A stretch of DNA of 24,972 nt from Halothiobacillus neapolitanus (GTDB lineage Bacteria > Pseudomonadota > Gammaproteobacteria > Halothiobacillales > Halothiobacillaceae). Shown here in pieces: positions 22,885 to 24,972 of this stretch. The translations under genes and the position numbers were made by a program. Position 1 is the stretch's first letter, and each line of letters opens with the position of its first letter. The notes beneath the pieces are model-generated. The model was not told the DNA's origin and searched no databases. It worked only from the letters and a program-made list of their open reading frames with translations. The stretch is from the NCBI GenBank assembly GCA_020722165.1, contig DYLI01000010.1, positions 1 to 24,972 of the forward strand, written 5' to 3'.

Positions 22885-23958
22885 ATGCAAATTAGCACAC
22901 TTAATTTGGAGAATGTGCGCTGCATAAAAAAGGCAGATATTTATTTAGGGGAAAATGTTAATTTACTTTTAGGTAATAATGGGTCTGGGAAAAGCACTTT
23001 ATTGGAATCAATATATATATTAGCAACTGGTAAAAGTTTTAGAACATCAAAATTGGATAGCGTAAAAAATTTCGAGGGCGATAATTTTACTATTTTTTCT
23101 AAAATCGAAAAAAAAGGATTTGAAAAGACGGTAGGATTTAGAAAAGTTCGAACAAAAGTAGATATTAGAATAGATAGTATTCAAATAAACAAGTTGTCGG
23201 AATTAGCACTAAACTTTTCATTGCTTACATTTCATTCAAATTCAATATGTATTATTGAAGGTGAGCCGCAATACCGTAGACGTTATATTGATTGGTGGCT
23301 TTTCCACTCAAAACCACAGTTCTACCAAGAATGGTTACGCTATCAGAAGTTGTTAAAACAACGCAATGCAGCACTACGACAAGACAATAGTTTATTACAT
23401 GTTTGGGATGAAGCATTCGCTGAGTCTGGCGATATAATTGACGCATTGCGGAAATCAGCTATACAGGAATTGATGGAAGAAATTGTAAATATTATTAAAA
23501 ATAATAATTTGACACAGTTCAATTCGTTGTCATGGCAATATAATTCCGGTTGGGCAAAAGATGAAACGCTTTTGTCATCTTTGAAACGAAGTCATAAACG
23601 TGATGTCTTGTATGGATTTACATCCGTAGGCATTCATAGGTCAGACTTACGATTTTATTTTCATGGAAAAGATGCAAAGGAATTCCTTTCGCGCGGTCAG
23701 CAGAAAACTCTGTCATTAATTATGTTAATTGCGTTGGCTTCAATTCATAAAAAAATTCTACATGAAACACCAATTTTTATAATCGATGATATTTCTTCAG
23801 AGTTAGATGCTACACATCGCTACAATCTTACCGAACAAATTGTTAAATTGGGTGGTCAGATAATTCTCACAGCAATTGATGAAAAAGATTTGCGTTTTCC
23901 AATGGCTACTCCAGTGAGCTCATTTGTACTCAAGCAAGGTGAGGTTCACGTGTTATGA
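22885..23958 (+). CDS. recF: DNA recombination/replication repair protein RecF
   Basis: RecF is an SMC-like ABC ATPase that, with RecO and RecR, loads RecA at gaps. It has 357 residues, the normal length. Walker A is GNNGSGKST (about 30-38), the ABC signature is FLSRGQQKTLSL (from about 267), and Walker B is IFIIDDISSELD (from about 297). The start lies 2 bases after the dnaN stop. It shares the AT-rich codon use of dnaN. Confidence 0.96.
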   Translation: MQISTLNLENVRCIKKADIYLGENVNLLLGNNGSGKSTLLESIYILATGKSFRTSKLDSVKNFEGDNFTIFSKIEKKGFEKTVGFRKVRTKVDIRIDSIQINKLSELALNFSLLTFHSNSICIIEGEPQYRRRYIDWWLFHSKPQFYQEWLRYQKLLKQRNAALRQDNSLLHVWDEAFAESGDIIDALRKSAIQELMEEIVNIIKNNNLTQFNSLSWQYNSGWAKDETLLSSLKRSHKRDVLYGFTSVGIHRSDLRFYFHGKDAKEFLSRGQQKTLSLIMLIALASIHKKILHETPIFIIDDISSELDATHRYNLTEQIVKLGGQIILTAIDEKDLRFPMATPVSSFVLKQGEVHVL

Positions 23959-23994
23959 TTGAAAACATTGGTTAACACGGTTATAAATACACTC

Positions 23995-24972
23995 ATGAAT
24001 TCCGACGAAAATCTCATGGAACAAACTGATATTGTTAAAGAAATTCCTTCTGAGCACGTTTACGATTCAACTTCAATCAAAGTTCTGAAGGGGCTTGATG
24101 CGGTTCGAAAACGCCCAGGGATGTACATCGGCGACACGGACGATGGTTCTGGGCTTCACCATATGGTGTTCGAGGTTGTCGATAACGCCATCGATGAAGC
24201 ACTTGCCGGACACTGTACTAGCGTAGATGTCGTGATGCATTCCGATGGGTCGGTAAGTGTTGCCGATGATGGGCGTGGCATTCCCGTTGATATCCATGAA
24301 GAAGAAGGCCGTTCAGCGGCAGAAGTCATCATGACGGTGCTACATGCGGGTGGAAAATTTGACGACAATTCGTACAAAGTCTCAGGTGGACTGCATGGGG
24401 TGGGTGTTTCCGTTGTAAATGCTTTATCAGATTTGCTTGTGCTTACGATTCGGCGCAACGGCAAAAAATACCGTCAGGAATACAACCTTGGTGAACCACT
24501 TTATCCGTTGAAAGAAATTGGCGAGGCAACTGGTACTGGAACTAAAATCCGTTTTAAGCCTAGCCCGACAATATTTACCAAACTCGAATTTCATTACGAT
24601 ATTCTCGCCAAGCGATTACGCGAGTTATCATTTCTTAACTCGGGTGTGCGCATTCATTTACAGGATGAAATTAGCGGTCGTGAAGATGTATTCATGTACG
24701 AAGGTGGTATACGCGCTTTTGTTGAGCATCTTAACCGAGGAAAAACACCTATTCACCCCACGGTTATTTATATTCAAGGTGAAAAGGATGGTATTGGCGT
24801 TGAAGTCGCCCTGCAATGGAATGATAGTTACAATGAAGGCGTCTATTGTTTCACCAATAATATTCCTCAACGTGATGGCGGTAGCCATCTAGCAGGTTTT
24901 CGTGCCGCACTTACGCGTACCCTTAACCAGCATATGGAAAAGGAAGGTTTATTCAAAAAAGCCAAAGTGGAT
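23995..24972 (+). CDS. gyrB: DNA gyrase subunit B (3' truncated by window)
   Basis: GyrB supplies the ATPase and part of the cleavage core of DNA gyrase, which introduces negative supercoils. The visible 326 residues cover the GHKL ATPase domain: SIKVLKGLDAVRKRPGMYIGD, the catalytic EVVDNAIDEAL segment, DDGRGIPVDIH, GGLHGVGVSVVNALS, then the transducer region. The ATG at 23995 and the ATG at 24016 are in frame, and neither has a good ribosome-binding site; the longer is given. It follows recF by 36 bases and returns to a higher GC content than dnaN and recF. Confidence 0.95.
   Translation, partial: MNSDENLMEQTDIVKEIPSEHVYDSTSIKVLKGLDAVRKRPGMYIGDTDDGSGLHHMVFEVVDNAIDEALAGHCTSVDVVMHSDGSVSVADDGRGIPVDIHEEEGRSAAEVIMTVLHAGGKFDDNSYKVSGGLHGVGVSVVNALSDLLVLTIRRNGKKYRQEYNLGEPLYPLKEIGEATGTGTKIRFKPSPTIFTKLEFHYDILAKRLRELSFLNSGVRIHLQDEISGREDVFMYEGGIRAFVEHLNRGKTPIHPTVIYIQGEKDGIGVEVALQWNDSYNEGVYCFTNNIPQRDGGSHLAGFRAALTRTLNQHMEKEGLFKKAKVD

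Noticed and set aside
23956..23994. recF and gyrB lie in the same frame with only the recF TGA between them, suggesting possible read-through fusion
   Set aside because: There is no read-through signal, gyrB has its own ATG codons, and a one-in-three frame coincidence over 36 bases is unremarkable.

Overview
The window is chromosomal DNA from a Gram-negative bacterium, most likely a gammaproteobacterium (a betaproteobacterium is less likely). The evidence is a complete TatABC set behind hisFIE, a lipid A acyltransferase, a TolC-type outer-membrane channel, type II secretion genes, FolM, and the order dnaA-dnaN-recF-gyrB. It spans the predicted chromosomal replication origin.

Layout. Positions 1-5072 (+ strand) carry the 3' end of the histidine operon (hisF partial, hisI, hisE), then tatA-tatB-tatC and gpmI. 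Two back-to-back terminators separate gpmI from a convergent gene for a membrane-anchored tri-haem cytochrome c (5208-6347, -). Positions 6686-8958 (+) hold gspF, gspG and an unrecognised three-helix membrane protein. They are followed by a pterin reductase (folM) overlapping a DNA photolyase (phrB). Next come tag (-), trmL (+) and an orphan PhnD-like periplasmic binding protein (+). Positions 13453-19845 are a leftward run of five genes: pcm-like methyltransferase, tolC-like channel, lpxL, ovoA and a PLP C-S lyase. Reading frames are given from 20148 rightward for dnaA, dnaN, recF and gyrB (cut by the window end). The predicted oriC is the AT-rich dnaA-dnaN spacer, and transcription diverges from this area.

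How genes work together. hisF/I/E are consecutive histidine enzymes, TatABC is the folded-protein exporter, and ovoA plus the downstream C-S lyase look like a two-gene ovothiol pathway. FolM and PhrB are translationally coupled and may be linked through the reduced-pterin cofactor of photolyases. dnaA, dnaN, recF and gyrB are the classical initiation/replication cluster.

Most notable. (1) A near-perfect parS-like palindrome lies inside ovoA, about 5.4 kb from oriC. A second good match is in phrB and a weak one in folM, which suggests a ParB centromere built into coding sequence. (2) A sharp fall in GC over dnaN and recF, recovering in gyrB. (3) Two copies of a GTAG-type inverted REP pair (REPIN-like). 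(4) An ovoA/PatB-like pair that proposes an OvoB candidate. (5) A TatC with an acidic tail of about 130 residues. (6) A cytochrome with two nearly identical haem domains plus a divergent third. No CRISPR array, tRNA, rRNA, insertion sequence or prophage was seen.
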